Source: Sphingosinithalassobacter sp. CS137
GTDB lineage: Bacteria; Pseudomonadota; Alphaproteobacteria; Sphingomonadales; Sphingomonadaceae
Assembly (NCBI RefSeq): GCF_014334115.1
Contig: NZ_CP060494.1
Coordinates: 2,262,501-2,326,500, forward strand
DNA: 64,000 bases
Direction of reading: 5' to 3'
Part shown: in pieces, positions 1 to 8,908 of the stretch
Position numbering within the stretch: the first letter of the stretch is position 1
Layout of the letters: the number at the start of each line of letters is the position of its first letter
Position numbers and translations under genes: made by a program
Notes under the pieces: model-generated
Told to the model about the DNA's origin: nothing
The model's database searches: none
What the model saw: only the letters and a program-made list of their open reading frames with translations

Positions 1-1
1 A

Positions 2-289
2 GTGGCGGCGGGCCTGGGCGGATGCGGCCATTCGAGCGACGGGGTGGCGCCGCAGGCGGTGCGCGCGTGCGAGGGCTGGATTCAGAACAATCTCGGCTAT
101 CGTTCGGACTACCGACGCAACGGCGTACGTCAGGCGCTCGGACCGGAGCGGTCGGTCGTGCGCATCGGCTTCGAAGGCACCAACACCTTCGGCGTGCGCA
201 TCGACGGCGAAGCCTATTGCGTCTTCACGACCGAGGCGGGGCGGCTCGGCCGTTTTCTGCCGCAGGATTCCTTTCTCACCGACAGCTAG
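2..289 (+). CDS. Partial lipoprotein-like hypothetical protein
   Basis: The frame is open from the window edge to a TAG at 287-289, so the true start is probably upstream and this is a 3' fragment. The first visible residues (AAGLGGCG) look like the end of a lipoprotein signal peptide with a lipobox cysteine, and the rest is a soluble domain of about 85 residues. I do not recognise the family. It ends 8 bases before pntAB, so it is probably co-transcribed with the transhydrogenase genes, but nothing in it suggests a role in proton pumping. GTG at position 2 could be read as a start, but that would leave no signal peptide. Confidence 0.45.
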   Translation: MAAGLGGCGHSSDGVAPQAVRACEGWIQNNLGYRSDYRRNGVRQALGPERSVVRIGFEGTNTFGVRIDGEAYCVFTTEAGRLGRFLPQDSFLTDS

Positions 290-297
290 GCGGACCC

Positions 298-579
298 ATG
301 GACTTCATCGCGATCCTGTCGATCTTCGTACTGGCGTGTTTCGTCGGCTATTACGTGGTCTGGTCGGTTACGCCGGCGCTGCACACGCCGCTGATGGCGG
401 TGACCAATGCGATTTCCTCGGTGATCGTCGTCGGTGCGCTGATCGCGGCGATGGCGGCGGGGCAGGAGGTCGCGAAATGGCTGGGGCTGGTCGCGGTGGC
501 GCTCGCCAGCGTCAACATCTTCGGCGGCTTTGCCGTGACCGAGCGGATGCTGGCGATGTACAAGAAGAAGGAGCGCTGA
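298..579 (+). CDS. pntAB: NAD(P) transhydrogenase subunit alpha, part 2 (membrane)
   Basis: This 93-residue protein has three hydrophobic segments and ends in a lysine-rich tail (MYKKKER). That is the size and layout of the short membrane subunit found where the transhydrogenase alpha chain is split in two, as is usual in alphaproteobacteria. It supplies the N-terminal part of the proton-translocating membrane domain that couples NADH-to-NADP+ hydride transfer to the proton gradient. The conserved FGGFAVTERML segment near the C-terminus is typical of this subunit. The companion NAD-binding subunit (pntAA) is not in the window and is expected to the left. pntB follows after one small gene. Confidence 0.9.
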   Translation: MDFIAILSIFVLACFVGYYVVWSVTPALHTPLMAVTNAISSVIVVGALIAAMAAGQEVAKWLGLVAVALASVNIFGGFAVTERMLAMYKKKER

Positions 580-582
580 GCC

Positions 583-759
583 GTGGCGGGGGACAGCAGC
601 GTGCTTCGGTCCGCACGCAGCAGCCTGCGGGTGGCGCTTCCCGTGGCGGTCGTGTCGCTTTGCGTTCTAGGGGGATACCAGGTCGGCAAGGACATGGCGC
701 TGCGCGATAATGCGCGCGACGCGCGTGCGGCTCAGCAAGACATTCGGGGGAACGACTGA
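583..759 (+). CDS. Small single-pass membrane protein between pntAB and pntB
   Basis: A 58-residue frame starts at GTG 583, three bases after the pntAB stop, and its TGA shares one base with the pntB ATG (TGATG at 757-761). This tight packing argues that it is translated. Residues about 16-34 form one hydrophobic segment (LRVALPVAVVSLCVLGGY), followed by a charged tail rich in Arg and Asp. The product therefore looks like a small inner-membrane protein with a cytoplasmic or periplasmic charged domain. I know of no named family. Its position suggests an accessory or assembly role with the transhydrogenase, but that is inference only. Confidence 0.6.
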   Translation: MAGDSSVLRSARSSLRVALPVAVVSLCVLGGYQVGKDMALRDNARDARAAQQDIRGND

Positions 760-2198
760 TGCACGAAGCGGCTCCCGTGAACCCCTGGGTGGCGCTGGCC
801 TATCTGGTCGCCGGCGTCTGCTTCATCCTGGCGCTGCGCGGGCTTTCCTCGCCCGCGACCAGCCGGCGCGGCAACCGGATGGGCATGATCGGCATGGCGA
901 TCGCGATCGTCACCACGCTGGTCACGCACGAGATCGCGAGCCCCGTCGAGCTGATCGCGGCTATCGCGATCGGCGGCGCGGTGGGCTGGCTGATCGCGCA
1001 GCGGATCGCGATGACGGCGATGCCGCAGCTCGTGGCGGCGTTCCATTCGCTCGTAGGCATGGCTGCGGTGCTCGTCGCCGCGGCGGCGTTTCTCAATCCA
1101 GCGGCCTTCGGCATCGCCGATCTGGTGATCCCGATGATCGGCGAGCCGTTCCAGGCGATCAACCGCGTCAGCCGCGTCGAAATGGGTCTGGGCGTGGCGA
1201 TCGGCGCGATCACCTTCTCGGGATCGGTGATCGCGTTCCTGAAGCTGAACGGCAATATGAGCGGCACGCCGATCCTGCTGCCGGCGCGGCATGCGATCAA
1301 CCTGGCCCTGCTCGCCGCGATCCTGGGGCTGATCGCCTATTTCCTGCAGGACCAGAGCCCCTGGGTGTTCTGGACGATCACCGGCCTGTCGTTCCTGATC
1401 GGGTTCCTGCTGATCATTCCGATCGGCGGCGCGGACATGCCGGTCGTGGTGTCGATGCTGAACAGCTATTCGGGCTGGGCCGCCGCGGCGATGGGATTCA
1501 CGCTGGGCAACACGGCGATGATCATCACCGGCGCGCTGGTGGGCAGCTCGGGCGCGATCCTCTCGTACATCATGTGCCGCGCGATGAACCGCAGCTTCAT
1601 CAGCGTGATCGCCGGCGGCTTCGGCGCCGACAGCGGCGGCGCGGCCGGCGGCGGCGAGAAGATCGACCGGCCGTGGAAGCGCGGATCGGCCGAGGACGCG
1701 GCCTTCCTGATGAGCCAGGCCGAACAGGTGATCATCGTTCCCGGCTACGGCATGGCGGTGGCGCAGGCGCAGCACGTGCTGCGCGAGATGACCGACAAGC
1801 TGAAGGAGGAGGGCGTGCGGGTGAAGTTCGCCATCCACCCGGTGGCGGGGCGCATGCCGGGGCACATGAACGTGCTGCTGGCCGAAGCGAACGTGCCCTA
1901 CGACGACGTGTTCGAGCTGGAGGACATCAACAGCGAGTTCGCCCAGACCGACGTCGCCTTCGTGATCGGCGCCAACGACGTGACCAATCCCGCGGCGAAG
2001 ACGGACAAAAGCTCGCCGATCTATGGCATGCCGGTGCTCGACGTCGAAAAGGCCAAGACCGTGCTGTTCATCAAGCGATCGATGGGCGGCGTGGGCTATG
2101 CCGGCGTCGACAATGAACTATTCTATCGTGACAACACGATGATGCTGCTCGCGGACGCAAAGAAGATGGTCGAGGAGATCGTCAAGGCGCTCGACTGA
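759..2198 (+). CDS. pntB: NAD(P) transhydrogenase subunit beta
   Basis: This 479-residue protein has about eight or nine transmembrane segments in the first 270 residues and a C-terminal NADP(H)-binding domain (dIII). The GYGMAVAQAQ segment is the nucleotide-binding loop of PntB, and VKFAIHPVAGRMPGHMNVLLAEA plus the GANDVTNPAA segment are further family signatures. With PntAA and PntAB it forms the inner-membrane proton-translocating transhydrogenase that makes NADPH. Length matches the family (about 460-480). The start overlaps the preceding small gene by one base, indicating translational coupling. Confidence 0.96.
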   Translation: MHEAAPVNPWVALAYLVAGVCFILALRGLSSPATSRRGNRMGMIGMAIAIVTTLVTHEIASPVELIAAIAIGGAVGWLIAQRIAMTAMPQLVAAFHSLVGMAAVLVAAAAFLNPAAFGIADLVIPMIGEPFQAINRVSRVEMGLGVAIGAITFSGSVIAFLKLNGNMSGTPILLPARHAINLALLAAILGLIAYFLQDQSPWVFWTITGLSFLIGFLLIIPIGGADMPVVVSMLNSYSGWAAAAMGFTLGNTAMIITGALVGSSGAILSYIMCRAMNRSFISVIAGGFGADSGGAAGGGEKIDRPWKRGSAEDAAFLMSQAEQVIIVPGYGMAVAQAQHVLREMTDKLKEEGVRVKFAIHPVAGRMPGHMNVLLAEANVPYDDVFELEDINSEFAQTDVAFVIGANDVTNPAAKTDKSSPIYGMPVLDVEKAKTVLFIKRSMGGVGYAGVDNELFYRDNTMMLLADAKKMVEEIVKALD

Positions 2199-2221
2199 CC
2201 ACGGTTTCTGGGGGAAAAACG

Positions 2222-3169
2222 ATGGTGACGGTGGGTTCGATCGTGAGCGGCGCGTTTCGATTGATCGCGCGGCGGCCCGGTGCAGTGGCGCTGTGGGGGC
2301 TGGTCTATCTCGGCGGGATCGTGCTGATCAGCATCGTCTTCATGGGAGCGCTGGGCGGTGCGATGATGGCCGGCGGCTTTGGCGCCGGGGCCAATCCGGA
2401 ACAAGCGCTCGCGTCGTTCAGCGGCCAGTCGATCCTGCTCACACTGCTGATGTATCTTGCCTATTACGCGCTCGCCGCGGTGCTGATGAACGCAGTCTAT
2501 CGGGCGGTGCTCCGTCCGGAAGAAGGCGGCGGCGCATCGATCCGCTTCGGCAGGGACGAACTGCGCACGCTCGGTCTGACTCTGCTGCTCGGCATCCTGA
2601 TGATGGTCCTGGCCTTTTTCGGGTCGTTGATCCTCGGGCTGATCGGATCGGCGCTGGGGCTCGCGGCGGGCGGCGATCCGGTGGCGATGGACATCGCCTC
2701 GACCATCGTGTTGCTGCTGTTCATCGCCGGATGGCTGGTGCTCTGGGTGAAGCTGTCGCTGATCCTGCCCGCGAGCTTTCATTACCGGCGTTTCACGCTC
2801 GACAGCGGCTGGGAGCTTTCCTCGGGCCATTTCTGGCCGCTCCTCGGCGCGTATCTGATCATCATCGTGATCTCGATCCTGCTGGTCCTCGTCGCGAGCC
2901 TGCCGATGATCGGAACGATCGGCGCCAATTTCCCGGCGATGACCGCCGATCCTTTCGCAGCCGACGTGGCGACACAGGCGCCGGCTACCATGGCCGCCGC
3001 CGGCGGCATGCTGCTGACGCTCCTCCTGATGATGATCGCGGGCCTGATCGTGTTCGTGCTGCTGACCGGAGCGACAGCGGTTGCGGCGCGGGAGGTGCTG
3101 ATCGAACGCGGTGCGTTCGCCGATCCGCACGTCGAGCCCGACTCCGACCGCGATTTCGAGGCGGATTGA
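2222..3169 (+). CDS. Multi-pass membrane protein, unknown function
   Basis: The 315-residue protein has about six long hydrophobic segments, including runs with repeated Gly/Ala/Met (GALGGAMMAGGFGAG), and a short acidic C-terminal tail. The pattern resembles the membrane domain of glycerophosphoryl diester phosphodiesterase-like proteins common in sphingomonads, but no catalytic motif is present. A GGGGGAAAA ribosome-binding stretch lies just before ATG 2222. It follows pntB by 23 bases and may share its transcript. Confidence 0.75.
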   Translation: MVTVGSIVSGAFRLIARRPGAVALWGLVYLGGIVLISIVFMGALGGAMMAGGFGAGANPEQALASFSGQSILLTLLMYLAYYALAAVLMNAVYRAVLRPEEGGGASIRFGRDELRTLGLTLLLGILMMVLAFFGSLILGLIGSALGLAAGGDPVAMDIASTIVLLLFIAGWLVLWVKLSLILPASFHYRRFTLDSGWELSSGHFWPLLGAYLIIIVISILLVLVASLPMIGTIGANFPAMTADPFAADVATQAPATMAAAGGMLLTLLLMMIAGLIVFVLLTGATAVAAREVLIERGAFADPHVEPDSDRDFEAD

Positions 3170-3303
3170 TCCACGGACGTGCACGTCGGCTCGCCGACCG
3201 CTCCGAAGCCGATGCAAATCCTTGCGAGCGCCAGGATGATCCGCCCGAGTTACTCCGAAACGGACCGGACTCGACTCAACCGTTTCGGAGCAATGCGGCA
3301 TCA

Positions 3304-4281
3304 ATGGAACAGAAGATGAACTCGGGGGCGAGCATGTCTGCATCCTTCTCGGCCGCTGGCGACGGATACAGTATGGCGCCCGACGCGCTTCTGATCGCCG
3401 ATTCGACCCCCGCGGCGGAGGCGGCGGCCGAGGCGCTGGCGCTTTCCGGCATGCGGCTGCGAAGGCGGATCGGCTTCGCCGAGGCCGAGGCGCGGCTTGC
3501 CGAGCAGGTCGGCTTCGATGTGATCGCGATCGAAGGCAGCGGCGTGGACGCCGCACTGTTCGACGGAGCGCTCGCGGCGGCGGCGCGATCGGCGCAGGCA
3601 CAGTCGGCGGCCGTGGTGGTGGCGATCGCGCCCGACCAGATCGACATCGCCGCGGCACGGCTGCTCGGTAGCGGGGCGCAACTGCTCTGCGATCCTGGCA
3701 CGGCCGAGCGAGTGGCGGCGCTTCTCGCCACCGGACACCGTCCGTCCGCGCAGCTCCACGATGCTTCGCGCGACGGCGAGGCGGCGCGGCTTCGGCGGCT
3801 GAACGAGGAAGTCGCCCGGATCGCAGACACGCTGGCGCGGCTGACGCGAGGCGAGGATGCCGACCGGCGTGGCGGCGGGCTGCGCGAGCCCGGCAGCGAC
3901 TATCGTGGGCCGGAGAATGCTGGCGAAACCGCCGGGGCGAGCGCGCAGGAAATCCGCGCCGTGATCCGAACCCGAAGGATGCGGGGTCAGTTTTTCGCCG
4001 ACGAGCTGTTCGCCGACCCCGCCTGGGACATGCTGCTCGACCTGTTCGCGGCGGAGCTGGAAGACCGGCGCGTCTCGGTGTCGAGCCTGTGCATCGCGGC
4101 GGCCGTGCCGCCGACGACGGCGCTGCGCTGGATCGGCACGATGCACGAGGCTGGCCTGTTTCAGCGCAATGCAGATCCGAACGACCGGCGGCGTGCGTAT
4201 ATCGCACTCAGCGAAAAGGGGCTGCAGGCGATGCGCGCCTATAGCGCCGCAGTGAAGCGGCAGGGGCTCTCGCTCGTCTGA
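3304..4281 (+). CDS. Winged-helix regulator with an N-terminal receiver-like domain
   Basis: About 325 residues long. Residues from about 25 to 145 look like a degenerate CheY-type receiver fold (alternating hydrophobic strands ALLIA, DVIAIEG, AVVVAIA) without an obvious phospho-Asp setting. A short helical linker (RLRRLNEEVARIADTLARL) follows, then a C-terminal MarR-like winged helix. That domain has the helix-turn-helix SVSSLCIAAAVPPTTALRWI and the wing with NDRRRAYIALSEKG, a hallmark of MarR-type DNA-binding domains. It is probably a transcription regulator with an unknown signal. ATG 3304 was chosen, but ATG 3316 or 3334 are possible starts. Confidence 0.75.
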   Translation: MEQKMNSGASMSASFSAAGDGYSMAPDALLIADSTPAAEAAAEALALSGMRLRRRIGFAEAEARLAEQVGFDVIAIEGSGVDAALFDGALAAAARSAQAQSAAVVVAIAPDQIDIAAARLLGSGAQLLCDPGTAERVAALLATGHRPSAQLHDASRDGEAARLRRLNEEVARIADTLARLTRGEDADRRGGGLREPGSDYRGPENAGETAGASAQEIRAVIRTRRMRGQFFADELFADPAWDMLLDLFAAELEDRRVSVSSLCIAAAVPPTTALRWIGTMHEAGLFQRNADPNDRRRAYIALSEKGLQAMRAYSAAVKRQGLSLV

Positions 4282-4336
4282 CCCGCGCGCGCAGCGACTT
4301 GCCAGCACGCGCGCGCTTTGGCATCGCATGCGCCGT

Positions 4337-4412
4337 GGGCGGTTAGCTCAGCTGGTAGAGCATCTCGTTTACACCGAGAGGGTCGGCGGTTCGAACCCGT
4401 CACCGCCCACCA
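4337..4412 (+). tRNA. tRNA-Val (anticodon TAC)
   Basis: A full cloverleaf can be drawn. The acceptor strand GGGCGGT pairs with ACCGCCC, the D-arm contains AGCTCAGCTGGTAGAGC, the anticodon loop is TTTACAC with TAC, and the T-loop is GTTCGAACC. An encoded CCA ends at 4412. The gene is 76 bases long. No integrase lies beside it. Confidence 0.97.
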
Positions 4413-4431
4413 TTGGACGACAATCAGCGCC

Positions 4432-4785
4432 TCAGTCCGCTCGGTGACGCGGGATGCCGTTTTCGATCCGGAGCGTGATATCCGGCTGGTTGCATAGATC
4501 GATGCCACTGAAGACGGCGGTCCGATTGTCGGCGAAGGTGGTTCGCAGGTCGAAGCGGCAGCGGTTGCGCGGTGGCACGAAGGCGATCGTCGCGCGCGCG
4601 CCGGGGGGAATCGGAGTCACGGCACGCGGATCGCGCGGCCGCTCCCAGGCGCCGGCTTCGGCAGGGGTGAGTTCGACGATCCTGATTTCGCGTCCGGTTT
4701 CATTGGCGAGTATGAAGCCGCCGTCCTGGGCGGGCGCGATCGGCAGCGCCAGCGACGCGAGCATCATTGCAAATAGGGTCGGCAT
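4432..4785 (-). CDS. Small exported protein, unknown function
   Basis: The 117-residue protein starts with a signal peptide (MPTLFAMMLASLALPIAPAQ) and continues as a domain of about 95 residues with two cysteines. It contains NETGREIRIVELTPAEAGAW and a proline-rich turn (PIPPGARATIAF). This layout is seen in small periplasmic proteins of sphingomonads, but I cannot assign a function. A good AGGAGG ribosome-binding site precedes the ATG by about eight bases on the minus strand. It is convergent with tRNA-Val. Confidence 0.7.
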   Translation of the reverse strand: MPTLFAMMLASLALPIAPAQDGGFILANETGREIRIVELTPAEAGAWERPRDPRAVTPIPPGARATIAFVPPRNRCRFDLRTTFADNRTAVFSGIDLCNQPDITLRIENGIPRHRAD

Positions 4786-4857
4786 CGGCGGATCCTCCTG
4801 TCGATCCAGCGCGACCTCGCCGGAGGGTCGCCACCGACCCGGCGCGAAGCCGCGGCG

Positions 4858-5268
4858 TCAGATTCCCGAATAGTCGCTCATGAGCCAGAATCCTGCAACT
4901 AATACGCCGCCGCCCAGCGTCACCGCCACTGCGATCAACCAGACATAGGCGCGGGGAATCTCCTCGACTCGATGTGCACTGAGCCGCTTGAGCACTCTCC
5001 AGGCGCGATATTGCGCACTCCAGACGATTATCACCCCAACCGCGACGAAGAAGCTGGCAACGGCGCGCGGCACCCAGGGCGGCTCGATCGAGCCGAACAG
5101 GGCGTGGAAGCCGACGCCGATGCCGACCGCGGCAAGGCCGGTACGCACCCAGCCGGCGAAGGTGCGCTCGTTGGCGAGAATGGTGCGATCCTCGGCATAG
5201 TCGGTGCGCCGATCGGCGAGATCGGTGCGATCCTCGCCCTTCCCGTTGGTGCCGTCGCTGTTGCTCAC
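4858..5268 (-). CDS. DUF202 family membrane protein
   Basis: The motif EDRTILANERTFAGWVRTGLA is the DUF202 signature (a charged helix leading into the first membrane segment). Three membrane segments follow, ending in VLVAGFWLMSDYSGI. The product is a small inner-membrane protein of unknown function. I chose GTG 5268 because it overlaps the stop of the upstream regulator gene in a GTGA, giving 136 residues; ATG 5304 would add 12 residues. Coupling to the helix-turn-helix gene suggests one operon. Confidence 0.8.
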   Translation of the reverse strand: MSNSDGTNGKGEDRTDLADRRTDYAEDRTILANERTFAGWVRTGLAAVGIGVGFHALFGSIEPPWVPRAVASFFVAVGVIIVWSAQYRAWRVLKRLSAHRVEEIPRAYVWLIAVAVTLGGGVLVAGFWLMSDYSGI

Positions 5269-5828
5269 AGCGTTCGAACGAGGCGGACCGCGCTTGCGAT
5301 CCATGGCGGGTTGGCGACGACCTGCTGCCGTGCTCCTGCACCGAGCGGGAGGAGGTGGAGCTTGCCATCCTCGCGCCCGATCAGCCGGCCGAACAGGAAC
5401 CGCCCGGCGGGGCGGGGGACGAGCACGTCGCGGTTGAGCGCCCGGGCGAACTCCTCGGGCGGCAGCCGCTCGCACCAGATCGCGTCCCCGGCCCGATAGT
5501 CGCCGATCCCGGCGGTTACGGTCACGGCCACCATTTCGGGTTCGGCACGGGGTGGGGCGACCGTGGCGGCGCGGCGCGGCGCCTGCGCTCCCGAACCGTC
5601 AAGCACAGCGGCGACCGCGATGTCGGGGCGATCGGGGAGGCGGACGAGATCGGCGGCGTCGACCTCAAGCGCGGCGGCGATGCGATTGAGCCAGGCCACC
5701 GAAACCGTGCGGGTGCCGGTTTCCAGCCGCCCGATCGTCTGCGCCGTAGTGGGCGGATCGCAGCGGCGCGCGACGTCGTCGAGCGTCAGTCCCTTGGCGC
5801 GGCGGACTTCGCGAATGGCAGTGATCAT
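5265..5828 (-). CDS. XRE-family helix-turn-helix regulator
   Basis: The 187-residue protein begins with a Cro/CI-type helix-turn-helix (residues about 1-62: REVRRAKGLTLDDVARRCD, then TTAQTIGRLETGTRTVSVAWLNRIAAAL). After a variable linker, the C-terminal half has a small beta-rich segment (AGDAIWCERLPPEEFARALNRDVLV) that resembles LexA/S24-type or DUF4115-like regulator tails. No Ser-Lys protease pair is evident. It probably binds DNA as a dimer and may control itself and the DUF202 gene. Confidence 0.85.
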   Translation of the reverse strand: MITAIREVRRAKGLTLDDVARRCDPPTTAQTIGRLETGTRTVSVAWLNRIAAALEVDAADLVRLPDRPDIAVAAVLDGSGAQAPRRAATVAPPRAEPEMVAVTVTAGIGDYRAGDAIWCERLPPEEFARALNRDVLVPRPAGRFLFGRLIGREDGKLHLLPLGAGARQQVVANPPWIASAVRLVRTL

Positions 5829-5918
5829 GACCCATCCTAACCGGAGCGGTTTTTTACTGTCCTACATATTTGCCCTTGTGGCAAGTGCTTCGCGACTCGG
5901 AAGCAGCGGAGGTACGGC

Positions 5919-6401
5919 ATGCGCGAATTGGTGGAGCGGGAAATCGAGGCGGTTGGTGCGACTCCGGGCGCCCCGGCGCGGCGCGGCAGCCGGCGCACGG
6001 TGACGGTGAACGCCGCCGAATCGCCGCTCGGCTGGCTGCGCGCGCGCGGAATGGTGGATGCGCGGCAATTCGAGGCGGGCGAGCGGCTGCGAAGCGACTA
6101 TGAAACGGCCGCGCTGGGGCCGCGGGTGACGATGCGTTGGGACGCGGCGCCGACGGCGCGGGGGCGGCGCGGTCCGGATGCACCGCTCGATCCGACGCTG
6201 GCGCAGATCGCGGCCAAGCGGCGGTTCGATGCCGCGGTGGCGGCCGCAGGACCGGGGCTGAGCGACGTGCTGTGGCGAGTGGTCTGCGCGGGCGAGGGGC
6301 TGCCGGCGGCGGAGAAGGCGCTCGGCTGGCCGGCGCGCGCGGGCAAGCTGGTGCTCGGCATCGCGCTCGACCGACTCGCCGATCACTATGGGCTGGGGTG
6401 A
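5919..6401 (+). CDS. DUF6456-type protein
   Basis: The 160-residue soluble protein has the features of DUF6456, a family of alphaproteobacterial regulators and replication-like proteins. These are SPLGWLRARG, then FEAGERLRSDYETAALGPRVTMRWD, and a C-terminal helical part with LWRVVCAGEGLPAAEKALGWPARAGKLVLGIALDRLADHY, which reads like a helix-turn-helix with a preceding basic loop. It probably binds DNA, but its targets are unknown. It is divergent from the XRE gene, so the 90-base gap between them should hold both promoters. Its 3' end overlaps the convergent DUF2339 gene by 16 bases. Confidence 0.8.
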   Translation: MRELVEREIEAVGATPGAPARRGSRRTVTVNAAESPLGWLRARGMVDARQFEAGERLRSDYETAALGPRVTMRWDAAPTARGRRGPDAPLDPTLAQIAAKRRFDAAVAAAGPGLSDVLWRVVCAGEGLPAAEKALGWPARAGKLVLGIALDRLADHYGLG

Positions 6402-8806
6402 TCCGTGCCGGGCTGCGCCTCGCGTCCGAGGAAGCGGCCATAGGCCCAGCCGATGCCGATAAGCGCAACGCCGAGACCGAGGAAGGACAGGATGCGCAGC
6501 ACGCCATCGAGCGCGGCGGCGTCGACCAGGAACACCTTGAAGGTGACGCCAGTGAGCAGCACGAGGCCGAACAGCCGCAGGTCGCGCGCGCCGATGGCGA
6601 TGCCGCGCCAGAGCCAGAACAAGGCGAGGATGAGCAGCGCTGCCGAATAGCCGGTGTTTTCGAGCGTCGTGACCGGGCCGGTCAGGATCGTGCCATGCGT
6701 CGCCTGCCGGACGGCAGCCAGAACGGAGACCAGCGTGGCGACCCCCGCCGCGGTCCGCAGGAACGGGCGCGGCGGCAGCATCCACAGCCAGAAGGCAGTG
6801 AGCGCGGTGTGCAGGACGGCGGCGTTCAGCAGCGGAAACGATCCGACAGCCTGGGCCACCCAGACCGGGTTCAGGACGAGGAGATCGAACCAGACGAATC
6901 GCGTGAAGCCGAGAGCAAGCAGTGCCGTCGCGACGCCGCGCAGACGTGTGCGGCGGTATAGCAGCCAGCCGGCGGCGAGGCAGGCGTGGGTGAGCAGTGC
7001 GCGCTCAACGAAGCCCCAGCTGCGGAAGTCGGCATCGGTGGCGATCGCCAGCGGCTGCTTCGCCAGCGCGTAGAGAAGCAGGATCGCGAGAGCGATGGCG
7101 GCGATCCCAGCGGCCCTGCGCCCGCGACCGAACTGGCGCGGATCGGCGAGGAGCAGCGCCGCGGCGACGGTGGGAAGCGCGAGCGCGCGCAGCAGCAGGC
7201 CGAGGTCGGGCAGCAGCGGATAGGGGAGGCGCGCGCCGCCGACCGACTGGACGAGGGCGTTCCCCAGCTCCCCCAGCGGTCCGACGGCAGCGAGAACTGC
7301 GGCGGCGAACGGAAGCGCAGGGAGCGCGAAGAGCGCCGGTGCTGGGTTGCGGTGGGCCCAGCCGGCGAGCGCGAGCATCGCCAGCGCGAGCGGGACCGCG
7401 AGCCAGCTGGGCGGAAGCAAGGTGGCGATGGCGAGCGTCGCCAGCAGCGCGACGAGCGCGGGAGCTGCGACGCGGGCGAGGGGATCGGCCGTGTCGCGGG
7501 TGCGCCAGACGATCCAGGCGCAGAGCGCGGCGGCGACGATCTCGGCCGCGGCCCAGCCGGCCGGGGCGAGCAGCGGCGCGGCGGCGGCGTGGGCGACGAG
7601 GAGCGGCCCGGCGGTGCCGCCGAGCGCGAGCAGCGCCCAGCCGGGCCGATCGACGCGCAGATGGCCGGGCAGCGCGAACAGCAGCGTTGCGACGAGCGCG
7701 GCGATCAAAGTGGCGCCGGTGGCCCCCTCTCGCATCGCGACCGCTTCGAGCAGCAGGAGCAGGGCGAGCGCAGCGGCGGCGCCGGGCAGATAGATCCGGT
7801 CGCGCCAGGCGAGCACCAGCGACGCGGCGGCGAGGACGAGATAGAAGCTCCAGGCGGGCGCATCGAATTCGAGCGCGGGGGCGAGCGCGACAAGCTGGAC
7901 GAGACCCGCCAGCAGCGGCACGAGGCGAAGCCAGCGTGCCCGGGCTCCCGCAGCCGGGAGCGCGGCACTGGCGCCGGCGGCGAGCACCACCGTGAACAGC
8001 CCCAGCGCAGCCAGATCGTCGTCTTGCAGCGCATTGATCAGGAAGTTGATCCAGGCGAAGCCCGCGGCCGCAGCCGCGATGGCGAGCCACGCCCAGCCGC
8101 GGCGGACGCCGAGGCCGAACAGCGCCGCGATGAACAGAGCCAGATAGACCAGCAGCGGACCGACGCCCGCTGCTTCGAACCCGGCCACCAGCGGCGCGAG
8201 GAATCCGCCGGCGAGCGCCATTGCCGCCGTCGGTGGCCCGTGCCGTAGTGCCAGTGCGAGCGCGAGCGCCGTGATCCCGAGCATCGCCACGAAGGCGGGC
8301 AGCGGCGCGACGAGATCGTAGAGCGCGGCCGCCATGTAGAGCGTGGCATAGCCGCTGGCCACGCCGGCGCCGGCGAGCGCCTGGCCGACGCGCCGGTCGG
8401 CGAGCGCGGCCGACAGGCGGTGCGCGGCTTCGCTCGCCGCGATCAGCAGCGCGGCGAAGAGCGCGGCGAGGATCGTCCGGGCGACGGGGCCGAGCAACCC
8501 GCTCTCGATCGAGAGGCGGACGAGATAGAAGCCGGCCAGGGCCAGTGCCGCGCCGCCAATCCAGATCGGCAATCGGCCGCCGACCAACGTTTCGAAGTTG
8601 AGCTTCGGGCGTGGCAGGCGGCGCGTCGGTGCGGGCCGAGGGCGCGAGATCCGCGGCGGCGCGGGCGCGCGGGCGGCGGGCGCGGTGCCGCCGGCGAGCG
8701 CCGAACAGAGATCGGCGAGCTCGCGCTCGACTCGCCGGAGCCGGCGATGGAACGCGACCGCAGCGAGAATCGCGCCGATCAGCAGCAGGAGCGTGAGGCC
8801 GGTCAC
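6386..8806 (-). CDS. DUF2339 large multi-pass membrane protein
   Basis: The 806-residue protein starts with a hydrophobic segment and a short coiled helix (RRVERELADLCSAL). A proline/arginine-rich linker follows, then FETLVGGRLPIWIGGAALALAGFYLVRLSIESGLLGP, the DUF2339 signature, and then more than 20 alanine/leucine-rich membrane segments. The function of DUF2339 proteins is not established; they are inner-membrane proteins. The length is typical for the family in sphingomonads. Long alternative frames on the plus strand here are shadows of this GC-rich gene. Confidence 0.9.
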   Translation of the reverse strand: MTGLTLLLLIGAILAAVAFHRRLRRVERELADLCSALAGGTAPAARAPAPPRISRPRPAPTRRLPRPKLNFETLVGGRLPIWIGGAALALAGFYLVRLSIESGLLGPVARTILAALFAALLIAASEAAHRLSAALADRRVGQALAGAGVASGYATLYMAAALYDLVAPLPAFVAMLGITALALALALRHGPPTAAMALAGGFLAPLVAGFEAAGVGPLLVYLALFIAALFGLGVRRGWAWLAIAAAAAGFAWINFLINALQDDDLAALGLFTVVLAAGASAALPAAGARARWLRLVPLLAGLVQLVALAPALEFDAPAWSFYLVLAAASLVLAWRDRIYLPGAAAALALLLLLEAVAMREGATGATLIAALVATLLFALPGHLRVDRPGWALLALGGTAGPLLVAHAAAAPLLAPAGWAAAEIVAAALCAWIVWRTRDTADPLARVAAPALVALLATLAIATLLPPSWLAVPLALAMLALAGWAHRNPAPALFALPALPFAAAVLAAVGPLGELGNALVQSVGGARLPYPLLPDLGLLLRALALPTVAAALLLADPRQFGRGRRAAGIAAIALAILLLYALAKQPLAIATDADFRSWGFVERALLTHACLAAGWLLYRRTRLRGVATALLALGFTRFVWFDLLVLNPVWVAQAVGSFPLLNAAVLHTALTAFWLWMLPPRPFLRTAAGVATLVSVLAAVRQATHGTILTGPVTTLENTGYSAALLILALFWLWRGIAIGARDLRLFGLVLLTGVTFKVFLVDAAALDGVLRILSFLGLGVALIGIGWAYGRFLGREAQPGTDHPSP

Positions 8807-8908
8807 CGGGGCAGCGCAGGTGCTACGGGCATTGATACGGCCTCGAAACTAGGTTGTTTGATGCAACCGACATGGTAGATTGCCGTCGCACGTCAGAGGG
8901 GATGCACG

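Noticed and set aside
710..2116. 468-residue plus-strand frame over pntB
   Set aside because: The translation is Arg/Gly-rich nonsense in a wrong frame of pntB.
2123..4207. 694-residue minus-strand frame
   Set aside because: It is Arg/His-rich with no domains and lies across real plus-strand genes, so it is a shadow of GC-rich coding.
6986..8248. 420-residue plus-strand frame opposite the DUF2339 gene
   Set aside because: Gln/Arg/Gly-rich composition and no start signal; it is a shadow of the membrane gene.
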